Positions 46,301 to 61,203 of a DNA stretch of 64,000 nt are shown here, piece by piece. This DNA is from Taeniopygia guttata (taxonomy: Eukaryota; Chordata; Aves; Passeriformes; Estrildidae): the NCBI RefSeq assembly GCF_048771995.1, contig NC_133028.1, positions 2,004,501-2,068,500 of the forward strand, given 5' to 3'. Both the position numbers and the translations under genes were made by a program. Each line of letters starts with the position of its first letter. Positions within the stretch are counted from its first letter, which is position 1. The notes beneath the pieces were generated by a model that was given only the letters and a program-made list of their open reading frames with translations, had not been told where the DNA came from and did not search any database.

Positions 46301-46370
46301 CCCCTGCCCCGAGCGGCCTCACCTGCAAGCACAGCTTTTCACCGCGCCGCTCAGCGTCGCCGGCGTCCAT
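40357..46370 (-). CDS. CCDC142: Coiled-coil domain-containing protein 142, 902 aa
   Basis: Eleven minus-strand exons in phase: 46370-46323, 46021-45925, 45609-44350, 44272-44186, 43926-43762, 43695-43541, 43456-43304, 43215-43101, 43029-42852, 41959-41751, 40598-40357. The large third exon holds an acidic stretch (GDEDDDEDDEDE) and a helical Leu/Arg-rich body. ECQEELGGLCLRLL...SWD...RALGSGL matches human ECEKELASLCHRLL...SWD...QALGSAL. The segments VLGRCLAAVAAAHAWL, FLLLTQGDLQ, IKFSLQGALQLRRDF and GLPPEARRELRAL fit the family C-terminal half. Function is unknown. Human is about 743 residues. It is divergent with TTC31 and close to MOGS, as in human. Confidence 0.9.
40660..41745. repeat. CCDC142 last-intron repeats: CCCATTCCCATCC and CATGGATCCCATCC
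   Basis: CCCATTCC/CCCATCCC pentamer-hexamer array at 40740-41400, then a CCCATCCCATGGATCCCAT array at 41420-41740 up to the donor of the preceding exon. Confidence 0.92.
42000..42840. repeat. CCDC142 intron repeat, GGAACTGCCACTGGGACCTCC
   Basis: Units of 18-22 bp (CCACTGGGACCCCTGGAACTG, CCAGGACCCCACTGGGACC) in a loose higher-order pattern between the exons at 42852 and 41959. Confidence 0.9.
43888..44110 (-). repeat. CCDC142: Duplicated CCDC142 exon edge (possible 42-nt extra exon)
   Basis: A block of about 115 bp containing the acceptor and first bases of the exon at 43926-43762 is present twice. In the upstream copy, minus strand, CTCCAG precedes ATTTCACCCGTGCTCTGG, and the copy meets a GGGTACGC donor after 42 bases (44045-44004). 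Both borders are phase 1, so inclusion would insert 14 residues (F-T-R-A-L-G-S-G-L-S-D-K-W plus a joining residue) without a frame change. Confidence 0.7.
46075..46180. promoter_or_regulatory. Cluster of GACCACGCCC boxes in CCDC142 intron 1
   Basis: GACCACGCCC occurs at about 46079, 46100, 46122 and 46160 within 100 bp, about 200-290 bp inside CCDC142 from its ATG. CACGCCC is a KLF/Sp-type core. It may belong to the shared promoter or be a short tandem repeat. Confidence 0.45.
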
Positions 46371-46721
46371 ACCGGGCCATACCGGGGGCGGCAGCGCCAG
46401 CAAAGAAGCTTAGGCCGCGCCCTCGCTAATCCGCGGGGCCGGGCCAAGCTGGCGGCCAGAACGGGCCCGGCGTGGAGGGGCGGGACGAGAGGCGGAGGTC
46501 GGCGGAGCGCAGGGCCTTGCGGCAGGCGGGGACGGCGGGAGCGGATGCGGAGCGCCGGTGCCGCTCCGTGCGGGCCCTGCGGGCCGCCGTCCTGCCCTCA
46601 CGCAACATGGCGGCCACGGCCTCAAGCGGCGGCGCCGTGACGTTGTTCCGGTAGGCCCGTGATGCCGTGCTGAGGCGCGGTGGCGGCGGCGGCGGTGGTG
46701 GTGGCGGTGGTGGCGGAGGCG
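46371..46721. promoter_or_regulatory. Divergent CCDC142/TTC31 promoter with YY1 site
   Basis: The 351 bp between the two start codons are CpG-rich. They contain CAACATGGCGGCC (46603-46615), a close fit to the YY1 consensus AANATGGCGGC, on the TTC31 side. Human CCDC142 and TTC31 are also divergent. No TATA box is seen. Confidence 0.65.
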
Positions 46722-50716
<3,995 letters not shown>

Positions 50717-50919
50717 CCCCACTCTGTTGTGGGGGGCTCCTGGCAGCCCCCCCCTCACCTGCCTGTACCTGCCTGTGCCTTGTCACCCACTGCCAGGGGT
50801 GGGAATGTGTCCCTCTCGTGCCTTGGGGGTGCTGGGGGTCAGCAGCCTCATGTCTGAGGGGTTGGCCTTGGGCTGTTCCCCGTGACCCCTCAGGTATTTG
50901 TACCAATTTGGGGTTTTTT

Positions 50920-50925
50920 AATAAA
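50920..50925 (+). terminator. TTC31: Poly(A) signal AATAAA, TTC31
   Basis: AATAAA in TTTTTTAATAAAGCTGAGG, 204 bp after the stop codon. Confidence 0.88.
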
Positions 50926-51099
50926 GCTGAGGTTTCTTTTTCTGTCTGGCCTTGTTTTGGGTTGGTGTCCCTCAGCCTCTCTGCCACCCCCCCTGTCCCT
51001 TGTCCACCCCGTGTCCCCCTCTGTCCCCAGGGGGACAGCAAGCGAGGTCTCTACCCCCCCTTAATGTCACTGCTTGGTGACAGGAGCTTGGGAGGGGGG

Positions 51100-51200
51100 G
51101 TGTGACAGCCGTGAGATCAAATACAATTTGATTAATATGCAAATTGAAGGGGGCAGGGGCTGCCGCAGCCGGTAATTAATCACCGGTTAAAACAAATTAA
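51100..51200. promoter_or_regulatory. AT-rich island with homeodomain-type motifs between TTC31 and LBX2
   Basis: A repeat-free island contains TTTGATTAATATGCAAATTG (including the octamer ATGCAAAT) followed by GGTAATTAATCACC and AAATTAATG. TAATTA, ATTAAT and octamer sites packed in 70 bp, just past the 3' end of LBX2, suggest a regulatory element. Motif evidence only. Confidence 0.4.
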
Positions 51201-51269
51201 TGCCCGCGGTGGGAGGTGCTCGCCTGGAAAAAATTGGGGGGGGTGGGGGGTCCATATTAAGGTGTTGCC

Positions 51270-51275
51270 TTTATT
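51270..51275 (-). terminator. LBX2: Poly(A) signal AATAAA, LBX2
   Basis: Minus-strand AATAAA (plus TTTATT) about 290 bp after the LBX2 stop, with TTTGC upstream and an AT-rich flank. Further AATAAA-like hexamers lie nearby on the plus strand (51301-51320). Confidence 0.75.
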
Positions 51276-51389
51276 GCAAATATTTACATCGGGGCTGATA
51301 GAAAATAAAATAAAATTAAAAATGAAAAGATGAACAAAAAAGCTGCAAAAGGATGCGCTGGGTGGGGGAGGGGGGGGCGAGTCCCTCCA

Positions 51390-51530
51390 AACGGAGCCGA
51401 ACGGGAACCGAATGGATCCGAACGGAGCCGAACCGGATCCGAACGGGGCTGAACGGAGCCGAACGGAGCCGAACGGGGCCGAACGGAGCCGAACCGGATC
51501 CGAACGGAGCCGATCCCGCCCGAGAGGAGC
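51390..51530. repeat. GAACGGAGCC decamer repeat in the LBX2 3' UTR
   Basis: About 12 copies of GAACGGAGCC/GAACCGGATCC between the LBX2 stop and its poly(A) signal. The transcribed strand would carry GGCTCCGTTC repeats. Confidence 0.85.
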
Positions 51531-51564
51531 CGCGTGGATCCGAGCGGAGCCGACCGTGCTCAGC

Positions 51565-54500
51565 TCAATCCGCCACGTCGATCTCCTCCTCCGAGAGCTC
51601 CGCGGGCTCTGCGGTCCCGGTGCCGTTACCGGGAGCCCCCGGTGGCTCGGGCAGCCCCGCCAGCTGCTGCAGGGCGGCGGGGGGCAGCGCTTGCAGCGAG
51701 GCCACGTCCGCCCGTAGCTCCTCCAGGTCCCGTTTGAGTTTGGCACGGCGGTTCTGGAACCAGGTGATGACCTGAGCGGCGGAGAGCGCCAACCGCGCCG
51801 CCAGCGCGTCCCGGTCCACCGGGGAGAGGTAGCGCTGCCGCCGGAATCGCTGCTCCAGCTCCCGTAGCTGCTGCGCCGTGAATGCGGTCCGGGATTTGCG
51901 ACGTTTCCTGCACGGAGGGCGCGGGCCCGAAGCGCCCGGTGGGGACGGACCTGCGGAGATAGCGGGGTTAGGGCACGGAAACCGGGGAGCAGCACCGGGA
52001 ACCGCACCGGGTGCCCGGTTGTGAAGTGCCTGCGGGTGCAGGGCATCGCACCGGGAACGGCACCGGGAACCGCACCGGGCAGCGGTCCGCGGGTGCCCGG
52101 TTGTGAAGTGCCTGCGGGTGCACGGCATCGCACCGGTAACGGCACCGGGATGCCCGGTGGGGAAGGGTTTGTGGGGCAGGATACCGGCATGGGGAGCCGG
52201 ACAGCACCGGCACCGCAGCGGCGTCAGGTCAAACACACCGGGACGCGCACCGGGACCCACCCCGAGCGCTGCGGGTCCCGTGCCGTGCCGGGACACCGGT
52301 AACTGCAGCCGCACCGGCCCCGCCGACTCCCGGTAGCGAACGGAGACCAACCGGTCCACATCGAACCCAACGCAGACGAGCCGTACCAAACCGAGTCTTG
52401 CCCAACCGAACCGAGCAAACCGGCACCGGGAAGCCGGAATCACCGTTCTACAGCGGCCCCGGTGGTGTCGGAGTCGCCCCCGTTGCGACCGGGGCTGAGA
52501 CACCCGTGTCCCGCCGGCAGCCAGGAACGGAGCCGGGAGTCTCGGTAGAGAACCGGGAACCTCCTCTACGATCCAGGAGAACCGTGCTGGTCCCCAGATT
52601 CGCTCCGGTCGCCTCTCCCGGTCCCGGTGCTGTCGTTGCTGCCCGTAGCGACCCAGAGAACCCCCGGCGGGATCCCGATCGCCGCCCCGATCTCTTTCCC
52701 GTTCCAGCCCCGCCGCTGCCGGTAACACCGAGCCGCCTCTCGGTAACGCGGCCGTGCGTCCCGCAGTAACAGCGGCGGTTCCCGGTGTCCCCCGGACCCC
52801 ACTCCTTGCTCGGTAGAAGAGCCCCCGGTGGTCCCGGTCGAGTCCGTGGGTCCGTCCCGGTAGCACGGCTTTACCGAGGTCGCGAAAACCCGATCGGTCC
52901 GTCAGTCAGTAACGGGGCTTCCAATCCAATCCCGGAGCCCCGATTGGCGCCGTTTCTGTCCGTTCTTCCATCCCGGTAACGGGGATTTACCCCCGCTCAG
53001 GGAGCTCTGATCTCTCCGTGCTCAGTCCGTCCTTCCGTGGCGGCGTTTTCGTTGATCACGGAAGCCCCGGGCTGTCCCGCTGTGTCGGTGGGTCCGTCCC
53101 GGTAACGGGGTTTTACTTGAATTACCGGCACCTCCCGGCTCGTTCCGCCGTTACCCGCGGCCGGTTCGCCACCGGGTTTTGTTAATTCCGAGATCCCCGC
53201 TCGGCCGTGTCCGTCTGTCCGACCGGTACCGAAGCTTCACTCCCGCTCCGGGAGCCCCGATCGCTCCCGTGTTTGTCCAGCCGGCAGCGGGTTTGTTTTT
53301 TTTTAATTTGGTTTTTTGGGGTTTTTTTTTTGGTTTTTTGGGTTTTTTTCCGTTCATTTTTATTAGTCCCGTGTCTGTCCTTCCGTCTGGCCGGTAACGG
53401 AATTTACCTCCGCCCCGGGAGCCTCGTTCGTTCCCATTTTTGTTTGATAACTCGCGTTATTTCGGTTTTTGGTGGGTTTTTTTTGATCCATATTCTGTCG
53501 ATATGTCCGTCCGGTAATGGCCCTTTTAACCTTAATTCCGTGAGCTCCGATCGGCCCCGTTTTTACCCGTCTGTCTGTCCCGGAAAAAGGAATTTTTCGC
53601 CCCCGTTCCTGTCCGTCTGTCCACCCGGTAACGGGATATTTTTGCTCACTTATTTCGTTCCTTGCCGTGATAACGGAGGGTTTTTACCTTAAAACCGGGA
53701 GGCCGAGACGTCCTCGTTCTGTTCGTCTGTCCGCCCGTTAACGAATTGCTTTATTCGTTAATCACGGGATCGCTGCTCTGTCTGTCCGTCTCTCTGCCCG
53801 CTATAGTTCCTTAATTACCGGAGCACCTCTCCGTAATTAGGGATTTTTTTTTTTACCCGTTAATTACCGGAGTCTGGCTCCATTTTCGTTCATCTCTCCG
53901 GTCGGTAACGGAGGTTCGGTTACTCACGGGAGAGCTGATCCGTGTCCGTGTCCGTCTGTCCGAAGGGTTTTTCGTTACCGGCGTGAGCCGCGTTGTGCAC
54001 AATCGTATCCGTTAATTACCGGCACGCTGCTCTGCCGTCACTGTCGTTCTGTCTGTCCCGGTAATATTTTTTTTTCCACGTTAATCACGGAGACTCTCTG
54101 TCCGTCTCAGTAAGGGACGGTAATCGTTTTTTTTGCTTTAATTACCGGAGCCTTTTTCGGTCTGTCCGTCCCGGTAACGGTTTTATTCATGCTTGTCCGT
54201 GTGTCCCTCCGTGTGAGGGATTTTCCGTTAATCCCGGACACTCGATCTGTCCGTCCGTGTCCGTCTCTCCAACCGAGGAACGGATTTTTTCATTCCCGGG
54301 GGCGCCGTGCTGGCTGTCGGTTTCCGCCCGTCCTCCCGGTTCGACCGAGCCCGGGAGATGTGGGGCCGGTTCTTCGGACCCCGCCGGTACAGGCGGTGCT
54401 CCAGCAGACCGAGCCCCGGACGGAGCCGCCGTTCCCCTGAGGCTCGGCGCCGGTACCGGGTTTCCGTTGCCGGAGGGTCCGATCCGCCACTTGGCCCCCG

Positions 54501-55191
54501 CGCTCGGTCACGGTCACGGTCACGGCTCGGCCGCCCGGTCTCACGGCTCCCGGTAAAGCTGCCGGCCCCGGGGCGAGCGGTTCTCCCGGTGCTCCGGTGC
54601 CTGTGGCGGCTCACCGGGGCTCGCTCCGGTTCCCGGGACTTGTCCCTCCCTCCGGACTGAGGCTGCCGCGTGTCCCCGGTGTCCCGGCGGAGCACCGGCG
54701 GCTTCTCGGGCCTCCCATCCCCGTTCACCCCTCTGGGACAAGGAGGAAACTTCCCGGGACGGCGGACGAGGGGCCTCCCCACCGCCCTCCAGCCCCGCCA
54801 CCTGCCCGGTGCCCGGTTCCCGGTGCCCGGTGCTCCTGCCCCGCCCCGGCAGCCCCCCGGTCCCGGTACCTCCGGCCGCCTGCAGCATTCCCAGCTCCAG
54901 CCCCTGGAAGGTTTTACTGGCGAGTTCCTCCAGCGCCCAGAGCGGCGAGGCCGGGCCGCAGCCGCCGCCGCCGCCGCGGGGCCCTGTCGGGGCGGGGGGG
55001 GCGGCGGCACCGGTCCCCGTCCCGGGGGGGCTCCCGCCGCGGGGACGTCCGAGGATATCCTCGATGCCGAAGGGGGTCAGCGGTTTTGTGGTGTTGGCGG
55101 GGGGCGGGAGCCGGTCCAGGGGGCTCCGCCGGTGGCCGCCGACCGCGGCGGGCAGCGGGGGGGAACCGGCCGCCTCCCCCGCCGAGGTCAT
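51565..55191 (-). CDS. LBX2: Ladybird-type homeobox protein LBX2, 235 aa
   Basis: Two minus-strand exons in phase: 55191-54870 and 51950-51565, with a 2.9-kb intron, the two-exon plan of LBX genes. Exon 1: MTSAGEAAG, then RRSPLDRLPPPANTTKPLTP and an eh1-like FGIEDIL (41-47), matching LBX1 PFSIEDIL, and WALEELASKTFQGLE. Exon 2: homeodomain at 123-182 from KRRKSRTAFT to VITWFQNRRAKLKRD, then LEELRADVASLQAL and the acidic C-terminus EEEIDVAD. The RADVASL segment and place next to TTC31 identify LBX2 rather than LBX1. The first ATG of the open frame was chosen. It is a nuclear DNA-binding developmental regulator; eh1 motifs recruit Groucho/TLE. Confidence 0.95.
52800..54260. repeat. Degenerate repeat in the LBX2 intron (GTCCGTCTGTCCGGTAACGG / TTAATTACCGG)
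   Basis: About 1.4 kb of diverged units combining TCCGTCTGTCC, GGTAACGG, a T-run, TTACC, TTAATTACCGGAG and CTCCGATC. Periods wander between about 60 and 110 bp and no two units are identical, so it is the oldest-looking array here, and far less GC-rich than its flanks. Confidence 0.75.
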
Positions 55192-56100
55192 GCCGGGACC
55201 GGGACCCGCGCCGGGAGCGGGACCCGCCGCCACCGCCCCCCCTCCCCCCCCCCAGCCCCGCGATTCCCGTTCCACCGCCTTAAAGCCCCGGGATACCGGG
55301 AGGAGGAGGAGGAGGAGCCACCGACGCCCCCCCTGTCGAGGGGGGGGGGACCGACCCCTCTCCGCCACTACCGGGGCGCAGCCCCGCGCCTTCCCCCCGT
55401 TGTCTCCCCCATTTTAACCTACCCCGGAGGGTCCCCCCTCCTCCTCTGCTCCCTCCTCATCCTCACCGCGGCTCTTACCCTCACCCAAAAATTTATTGGC
55501 TCTTTTGCTCTAAAATGCCCCATAAAAGCATCGGGGCCGCGGCTGGGAGTGATTAAGCCCTTTTGGGTGGGTTTTGGGTTTCAGAGCCATAAATTTCCCC
55601 CCCCCCCACCCCAAACCTCTCCCCGCCACATTCCCGCTGCCCTTTCCCGGTACAAATAGCTCCGGGATTTCGGCCGCTCGTAAAAATCCCGGGATGCCGC
55701 ACACGCAGGTGAGGCCCGGCAGGCGACGCCGCCTCCGGATTATCCGGCGGGTTTGGGGTCGGGGGATGCCGAATCTCTTCTCCGGAGAGGCGATTCGGTC
55801 CCCCCCGGCCCCAATCCCGTCGGGTGTCCCCATGGATGTGTCGCTGGGATCGGGGACACGGGGGTCACGGCGGTAATGAACCTGCGGCCGGTGGCGGGGG
55901 GTGCCCGGTGGGAGCACACGGAGCCGGTTTGGGGGAGCAGGTGCAGGGGGACCCGCCGATGTCGGGATTATGGAAGTGGGGAGGGGGTGAGGGGGATTTT
56001 TCCAATCTTGCTGACAAAGGCAGAACGCGATCTCCCGGCTGGAAATCGGAGTTTGACAAATTCAACCTTGAAATTTCCCAGCAGCCGGAGCAATTAAAGG
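55192..56100 (-). other. LBX2: LBX2 5' flank, CpG-rich then unique
   Basis: C-run-rich 5' flank. TTAAAG (minus CTTTAAGG) lies about 90 bp from the ATG. From about 55480 to 56100 the sequence is unique and less GC-rich (TTCAACCTTGAAATTTCCCAG near 56060). No second LBX2 exon or other gene is recognised. Promoter function is assumed from position. Confidence 0.4.
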
Positions 56101-57120
56101 GTTGGGGATGGGGGGGGGGGAGGGTGGGGAGGGGGCTCGGTTTGGGAGAGGGACACGGGGCCCCTCGCACGGCGGCGTGCCGGGCACGGCGGCGTTTGCA
56201 CGGATTCCTCGCACGCGGCTTTTGTCCTCTCCGCAGGGCGCGGGGAGATGGCGGAGCCGCCGCTGCCGCACGTGCCGCCGGTTCTCACCGGGGAACGGAG
56301 CCCGTCCCGAGCTGGGACCCCCCAATCCCACTCGGTTGGAGCGCTGTGAGCCCGGTCCCTTCCAGCAGCACCGCTGGAACGAGTTCACCGTGCCGGCCGC
56401 AAGGCCCTGGCTGCCCGGTGAACCGGGAACGGGGGTCGCAACCCTTCCCGGGGATCCAACCCCATGGGGGTTTCAGTCCTGGTTTAACGCTCTGGGACAC
56501 GCAGGATTGGAAATCGCTTCTCGGGGTGATTCCGTGTTCGTGTGTGGATGGGGAATTGCGGCCGCCCACCCGCCGAGCAAACCCCGCCGGGAACGCTCCG
56601 GTTCCACCGGGACCAGCGGGATCCCGGCAGCCGAGCCCCGGGCTGGGGGTGTGGGAACCCTCCGGATCTGCAGCGGATGGGTGGGATGTCACCCTCACCC
56701 CATCGCCCCCACTCATCAACATCACCCCCCGTTATCACCCGCGTTGTCCTTGCGGTGAATCCCTGCGCACCCAAGGGTGCTCCCAGATCATGGTGCTGTC
56801 ACCTCTTTCCCTCCCGGAGCCCCCCACTCGTCCCCGAGTGAGGCATTTCTGGGGTGGGCTGAGCTCCCCCACCCTGCAGACCCCTCCGGCTTCCCCTCGG
56901 GGTGGGAAGCGCCGGCTCCGGCTGTCGGGAACACAGGATGGGAAACGCTTTTCACCCCAAACCACAGGGTGGGAACAAAATGAGCCCTCGGGGGTTTTAC
57001 AGGAACACGGGAGTTTCCTGCGGAGCCGGGAGAGCGCCCGGAGCTGGCCCGTGGCCCGAGGGGACGGTAACGGAGGTACCGGGCACGCCCGCGGCGTAGG
57101 GATGAGGGCACCCCAGGGCA
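56101..57120. other. Intergenic, no gene recognised
   Basis: Unique GC-rich sequence. Open frames are present on both strands, but none has a recognisable motif or coherent splice structure. PCGF1 and TLX2, next after LBX2 in human, are not visible. Confidence 0.45.
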
Positions 57121-57350
57121 TCCTGGGGGTGCTTCCGTGTCCCCCCCACCCAACATCCCCATCCTGGGGGTGCTGCCGTGTCCCCCCCACCCAATATCCC
57201 CATCCTGGGGGTGCTGCCGTGTCCCCCTCACCCAACATCCCCATCCTGGGGGTGCTGCCGTGTCCCCCCCCAACCCAACATCCCCATCCTGGGGGTGCTG
57301 CCGTGTCCCCCCCCCACCCAACATCCCCATCCTGGGGGTGCTGCCGTGGC
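57121..57350. repeat. 41-43 bp tandem repeat (CATCCTGGGGGTGCTGCCGTG)
   Basis: Five copies of CATCCTGGGGGTGCTGCCGTG followed by TCCCCCCCACCCAACATCCC, differing mainly in the C-run length. Confidence 0.92.
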
Positions 57351-57489
57351 TCCGAGCACCGGCAGCTCCCGGTATTCCCCCACCCGGAGAGCCGCCGGGA
57401 ACGGGGTGCCGGGGTGCCGGTGCTCCAGGAGCGGGGGGTGCCAACACAATTCGGGGTGCGGCACCCCCGTAACGCGTTTCCCCCGCCCC

Positions 57490-57790
57490 GCACCGCCCTG
57501 ATCCATTATTTATCGGCTCCATCCCAATATTGCGCTCGGTAACGCGATTAGGGCCTCGGCCCCGCGCGGCCCCGGCACATGGAAATCGCTGGCAAATGAA
57601 TTTTCCTTTAATAAGGGAACAGCTCGGTGCGGAATTAAAGTGTAAGGAGCGGCGGCAGCGGCGGGGGGGTACCGGGAGCCCCCCCGAGCCGGGGGACGGG
57701 ACCCCAGCAATTAGTGGCAATAAATCCTGACCCCGCGGTGGGCTGGGAGCTCAGCGGGGCCGGGAATAATGGGATTACACCTGGCTCCGG
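57490..57790. promoter_or_regulatory. Candidate conserved non-coding element upstream of LBX2
   Basis: A repeat-free, AT-richer island between two satellites contains CATTATTTATCGG, GGAAATCGCTGGCAAATGAA, CCTTTAATAAGG, GGAATTAAAGTG, AGCAATTAGTGGCAATAAATC and TAATGGGATTACACC (bicoid-type GGATTA). Density of TAAT/ATTA cores and lack of coding signal fit a developmental enhancer. Conservation was not tested. Confidence 0.35.
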
Positions 57791-57904
57791 TGGATGGGAT
57801 GGATGTGTCGGGAGTCGGGGGAGACGGGGATCCCTCCCTGGGGCTGTTGGCAAATCATCGATTCATTAACGGCAGCGGCATCGCCCCCCGCGCTCCGGTA
57901 CGGG

Positions 57905-58400
57905 GGGAGCGGGGGGATGGGGATGGGGATACGGATATGGGGACGGGGATGTGGACATGGGGATACGGACATGGGGACGGGGATGTGGACATGGGGATGG
58001 GGATGGGGATATGGGGATGGGGATATGGGGATGGGGATACGGACATGGGGATACGGACATGGGGATGGGGATGTGGACATGGGGATGGGGATGTGGACAT
58101 GGGGATATGGACAGGGGGATGGGGATACGGACATGGGGATGGATATACGGATATGGGGACGGGGATACGGACATGGGGATGGGGATACGGACATGGGGAT
58201 ACGGATATGGGGACGGGGATGTGGACATGGGGATGGGGATGTGGACATGGGGATGGGGATGTGGACATGGGGACAGGGATACGGACATGGGGACGGGGAT
58301 ACGGACATGGGGATGGGGATACGGACATGGGGATGGGGATACGGATATGGGGATGGGGATACGGATATGGGGATGGGGATACGGACATGGGGACAGCGCA
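57905..58400. repeat. GGGGATACGGACATGGGGATG minisatellite
   Basis: About 500 bp of 6-bp-based units (GGGGAT, ACGGACAT, GTGGACAT). Open frames in every phase are artefacts. Confidence 0.93.
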
Positions 58401-61203
58401 GGACTAGGGACACGCGGGGCTTTGCACATGCCACCCACGGCTGCCACACCCGCGTGTCTGCGTGGCCACAAGCACCCCAGCAGGCACAGCTGGCTGCAGA
58501 TGTGTGCAGGTGTGCACAGAGCGCTCAGGGACACAGCAGCTCACATCCAGAGCCACCACACGCGTGGAGCCATGAGTCCCGGAGTGCCAGGGACCGGCCG
58601 GGGACAGCGGGTCCCAGCTGCCGCACCCCCCCGGGATCCCCCGCTCGCTCCGGGGCCTCCATTTGTGCCTGGGCCAAACTCTCAGCCAAATGGGCCGTGG
58701 GCGGAGTGGGGGGGTTGCATTTCAAAGGCTCCGGTTGCGGCAAACGCCGCTGCCCCCCCGCCGGGCCCTCGGCCGCCCACGCCCCCTGACCCCCGCACGG
58801 CACTGCCGCGGTGGGGAGGGGGTCCCCCCCGTGCCCTGCCCCGGTATTGGGACCCCCGTGGGGTCGGGGTGGGTTCAGAGTGGACCTGCGGCTTTGGGGC
58901 GTGGGGTCCCCATCGCGCCGTGGCGTGGGGTCACCGAGTGGGGGTCTCTGTACCGGAGGAGCGAGGGGGGGCAGCAACCGGGATGGAGAGGGTGGGGAGG
59001 GTGGGGTGGGGGTTCCGAGTGGCTCCCGCTGGTGCCTTACGTGGGGTACCCACAGCGCGCCCGTGGCACCGGGAGCCGTGGGAGAGCGGCCGCGGGCAGC
59101 GGGACGGTGGCGGTGCCCCGGAGGGGCCGAGGAGGCGGCGGCGGGGCCATGAGGATTTAATTAGGGCCGAGCGCGGCGGCCTCGGCTCGGAAATGGCCCG
59201 TCTGGGCGTTGACAGCACGGCCCCCGCCCAAGATGAACGACCCCCGGATTAAAGCGCGGAGGGGTGACAGGGGCACCTCAGGGTGGGGGGCTGCACCCCG
59301 CCTTTGGCACAGCCCTGAATAGCCGAGAGGGGGTCTCCAGTGGGGTCTCAGCGAGGAGCGGGACGTGCCACCACCTATGGGATCACCCCTAAACCTGGCT
59401 GGGGACACCTTGAGCGATGCGTACCGCCACAGCGGTGGCAGCACAGTGGGGGCACCCCGGGGGTCTTAGGGGGCTCTGCCATGCGTAGGATTGAAGGGGA
59501 GGGGGCCACACACGCCCCTGTCATCCCGCAGGAGCCCGAGGGGACCCGTCCGTCGCCGCGAGCACGGCGCAGGGCTCGGGGGATCGATGGCCGCGCGGGT
59601 CACCGCTGCCATTAACCCCGGCGAGGCAGCGCCCCGAGGTTAATTAAAAAGCGAAGTGCAACGAAACGCGGCGGCGGCGGGGGGGGTGACAGCGGTGACG
59701 GGGCTGACAGCAGCAGGGGGGTGACAGCGGCAGAGAACGCCGGGGGTGGCACTCGGATGGGGCTGCGGGCACGGTGGGCGCTCCAGGGGACGGGGGTGCG
59801 GGACAACGAGGGGGGGCAGGTGGCACTCGGAGTGTCCCCGTGTCACACGTGCTGCCTGGTGGGAGGAAGAAGAGGCGTCGCAGAGGAAGCGCCATCCTTC
59901 CTCCTCCTCCCACCCCGCTGCTATTCTTAGCCCCGGTCTGTCCCGCATCCTCCCCGCCCGGCGGGGTCCGGCCCCGCGCCCCACGGGAGCTTCGGGCTGG
60001 GACAACGGGGGGACCCCGAGCGAGGAGACCCCCACGGGGACCCCGTTTGTCTCTGGGCCTCACTCCCCGCCCCCAGCAGCCACCGTAACTTTAGACCCGA
60101 CAGCTGCTCCGCGCCGGCCGCCTGCAGCCCCCACGGCAGCGCTGCGTGTCCCCGTTCCCGGGGGGATCGGGGAGGGGTCTCTGCTCCCCCGAGGATGGGG
60201 TGAGAAGGGGGAGATGGAGCCTCTAGTGCCCACCTTGCTGTGGGGCAGAGGAGGTGACAAGTGGCATCCTCACCGTGCCAGGAGGGGAAGCGTGGTGGCA
60301 GTGTCACCCCCATCCCGGGGTGACCTCGGGGCCGCTGTCTGTCCCTGTGTCCCCAAGACGCGGCTTTGGGTTTGGGGGTCCAGGGACAGAGCCCTATCGG
60401 GTTTGGGGGGTTTGGGGTGACCCTGGCTGGGGCAGGGGCTGCACGGTGCCCGTGGTGGCCGAGCCCGTGGTGACCCCGCGTGGCGGGACCCTCGCGGCGA
60501 GGCGGGCACGGCGGGGTCAGCGGCGCATTCCTGCTCCCGCGGGGCGATCCGGTTACCGGCCGGCCCAGCCCCGGCCCCGGCCCCGGCCCCGCCATTAATC
60601 TTCCCGGGTGCCCTTTGGAATTTGCCGCCCGAGGCCCCGGGGGAGGTGTGGGGGTCCGGGGGGGTGGAGGAAGAACGGGAGGATGGATGAGGATGATGAG
60701 GATGATGAGGATGAGGATGGAACGGACACGGGAGGGAGCAGACCCCGGTTCACCCCTCCAGGAGCACCCCCTTGTCGTGCTGGGCTCCCGCACTTCTCTC
60801 CAGCCCCGGTCGCCCGGTGCCACCGGGGGAGCGGCGGGATGATGGCGGCACGGCCCCTCCCTCCGGCAGACGGAGACGCGGCGTTGCAATAACGCCCCCA
60901 AATTGTTTTAGGGATCAGGGGACTGGTGGGCGACAACCGCGGCAGAACATCCCCCCCCCCCCGCCCGGTTGGAGACGGGCTCTGGGGACAGTCCCCGCCG
61001 TGGGACCCCGGTATCGACACCGGCACGGCCGTGACAGGGACTCAGACCCGCGTGGTACAACCGGGACTCCCGGTACCGGGGTCTGAGCGGGGTTTGGGGG
61101 TTTGAGCAGCTCCCGGGGCGCCGGTTGTACCCCTGGCCATGGGGAGGGGACCGGGAGCGCCGTCCCGCCGGTAACGGAGCCGCCGCCCCGTGGGACGAAG
61201 GGT
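58401..61203. other. Intergenic, unique GC-rich sequence
   Basis: No gene recognised. Short AT-rich spots stand out: GGATTTAATTAGGGC near 59155 and GAGGTTAATTAAAAAGCG near 59638, both palindromic TTAATTA homeodomain-type cores. A GGATGATGAGGATGATGAGG run lies near 60690. Frames encoding acidic or proline-rich peptides lack start, splice or family support. Confidence 0.45.

Noticed and set aside
60680-60892. Acidic MDEDDEDDEDED open frame
   Set aside because: From a GATGAG simple repeat; no splice or family support.
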